A stretch of DNA of 6,132 bases, taken from the NCBI GenBank assembly GCA_017394565.1, contig JAFPXW010000021.1, positions 1 to 6,132 of the forward strand. Direction: 5' to 3'. The notes under the pieces are model-generated. The model worked only from the letters and a program-made list of their open reading frames with translations, was not told the DNA's origin and searched no databases. Of the stretch, positions 5,221-6,132 are shown one piece after another; position 1 is the stretch's first letter, and every line of letters starts with the position of its first letter. Origin of the DNA: Oscillospiraceae bacterium. GTDB lineage: Bacteria; Bacillota; Clostridia; Oscillospirales; Ruminococcaceae. Made by a program: the position numbers and the translations under genes.

Positions 5221-6132
5221 ATGGCAGCCAACACCATCCCACAGGCGCTTGAAGCACTGCGTGCCGGAAAGCTGATCCTCGTGATCGACGATCCCGACCG
5301 CGAAAATGAAGGCGACCTGATCTGTGCCGCACAGTTTGCAACCACGGAGAATGTCAACTTCATGGCAAGCTACGCGAAAGGCCTGATCTGTATGCCCATG
5401 AGCCACGCTTACATTGAGAAGCTCGGTCTGCACCAGATGGTCACCAATAATACGGACAACCACTGCACTGCATTCACGGAGTCCATCGACCACATCGACA
5501 CGACGACCGGAATTTCCGCGCAGGAGCGCGGTTACACTGCCCGCAAATGCGTCGAAAGCTCCAATCCGTCCGAATTCCGCCGTCCCGGTCATATGTTCCC
5601 TCTCGAAGCGAAACCCGGCGGCGTTCTCGAACGCAACGGGCATACAGAAGCGACGGTCGATCTCATGCGTCTTGCAGGGCTTGAACCTTGCGGACTTTGC
5701 TGCGAGATCATGCGTGAGGACGGCACGATGATGCGCACGACCGAACTCAAAGCGTTTGCCAAAACGCACGGCCTTGTCCTCACGACCATCAAGGAACTAC
5801 AGCAGTACCGCCGTCTGAACGACATCTTCATGGAGCGTGTCAGCTCCGCGCATCTGCCGACGAAGTACGGCGAATTCGAGATCCACGGCTACCGCAACCG
5901 CATCACAGGTCGCGAACACGTTGCGCTTGTGATGGGCAATGTGGCCGATGGTGCGCCGGTTCTGTGCCGCGTGCATTCGGAGTGCCTGACGGGTGATGTG
6001 TTCGGTTCGTGCCGCTGTGACTGCGGTCAGCAGCTTGACGAAGCCATGAAGCGCATTGCATCTGAGGGACGCGGTGTGCTGGTGTATCTGCGTCAGGAAG
6101 GCCGCGGCATTGGTCTGCTGAACAAGATCCGC
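5221..6132 (+). CDS. ribBA: Bifunctional DHBP synthase / GTP cyclohydrolase II (RibBA), partial at 3' end
   Basis: The first 304 codons are visible; the frame is open at the right edge and roughly 100 codons are expected beyond it. The RibB domain (about 1-203) converts ribulose 5-phosphate into 3,4-dihydroxy-2-butanone 4-phosphate. It shows the acidic loop DDPDRENEGD (23-32), TTTGISAQER, RRPGHMFPL (120-128), GHTEATVDLMRLAG (140-153) and CEIMREDG. The RibA domain (from about 208) opens GTP. It shows RVHSECLTGDVFGSCRCDCG (250-269), with zinc ligands Cys255, Cys266 and Cys268 in the usual C-x10-C-x-C spacing, and YLRQEGRGIGLLNKIR (289-304), which carries the catalytic loop. Both active sites look intact. 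The start ATG at 5221 follows AAAGGAG (5206-5212) by 8 nt. The two products enter the two branches of riboflavin synthesis, so the fusion balances supply. A lumazine synthase gene (ribH) would be expected next. Confidence 0.97.
   Translation, partial: MAANTIPQALEALRAGKLILVIDDPDRENEGDLICAAQFATTENVNFMASYAKGLICMPMSHAYIEKLGLHQMVTNNTDNHCTAFTESIDHIDTTTGISAQERGYTARKCVESSNPSEFRRPGHMFPLEAKPGGVLERNGHTEATVDLMRLAGLEPCGLCCEIMREDGTMMRTTELKAFAKTHGLVLTTIKELQQYRRLNDIFMERVSSAHLPTKYGEFEIHGYRNRITGREHVALVMGNVADGAPVLCRVHSECLTGDVFGSCRCDCGQQLDEAMKRIASEGRGVLVYLRQEGRGIGLLNKIR

Noticed and set aside
5182..5769. A 195-codon open frame on the minus strand
   Set aside because: It lies opposite ribBA, whose RibB motifs are intact, and has no independent support.

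Overview
The window looks like a chromosomal segment of a Gram-positive, Clostridia-like bacterium (Firmicutes, perhaps Oscillospiraceae/Ruminococcaceae; this assignment is inference). The signs are moderately high G+C genes with AT-rich intergenic DNA, strong AGGAGG-type ribosome binding sites, near-perfect sigma-A promoters, an FMN riboswitch with an intrinsic terminator, a YitT-family membrane protein and an HlyD-type adaptor with no outer-membrane partner in view.

Layout. Positions 1-1198 (minus strand) hold the N-terminal 399 codons of an HlyD/MacA-like efflux adaptor, whose 3' end lies beyond the left edge. Positions 1199-1753 are a 555-nt non-coding divergent region. It holds two consensus minus-strand promoters for the adaptor, a 138-bp element bounded by imperfect 29-nt inverted repeats in the adaptor leader, several short palindromes, and an extended -10 promoter reading right. 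Positions 1754-2671 (+) encode a YitT/DUF2179 membrane protein.

From 2685 to the right edge runs a riboflavin biosynthesis operon: a consensus promoter, an FMN (RFN) riboswitch, an intrinsic terminator, then ribD, ribE (riboflavin synthase), an unrecognised acidic 172-aa ORF and ribBA, which is cut by the right edge. RibBA's two activities start the two branches of the pathway (GTP opening, and dihydroxybutanone phosphate from ribulose-5-P). RibD carries out the deaminase and reductase steps, and riboflavin synthase makes the final product. Lumazine synthase (ribH) is not visible and would be expected beyond the right edge.

The riboswitch layout supports transcription attenuation. Eight bases at the 5' side of the aptamer are perfectly complementary to the ascending arm of the terminator, giving a simple mutually exclusive antiterminator. 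The most open questions are the unknown gene embedded in the rib operon and the inverted-repeat element in the efflux leader. Nothing in the window amounts to a clearly new multi-gene system.
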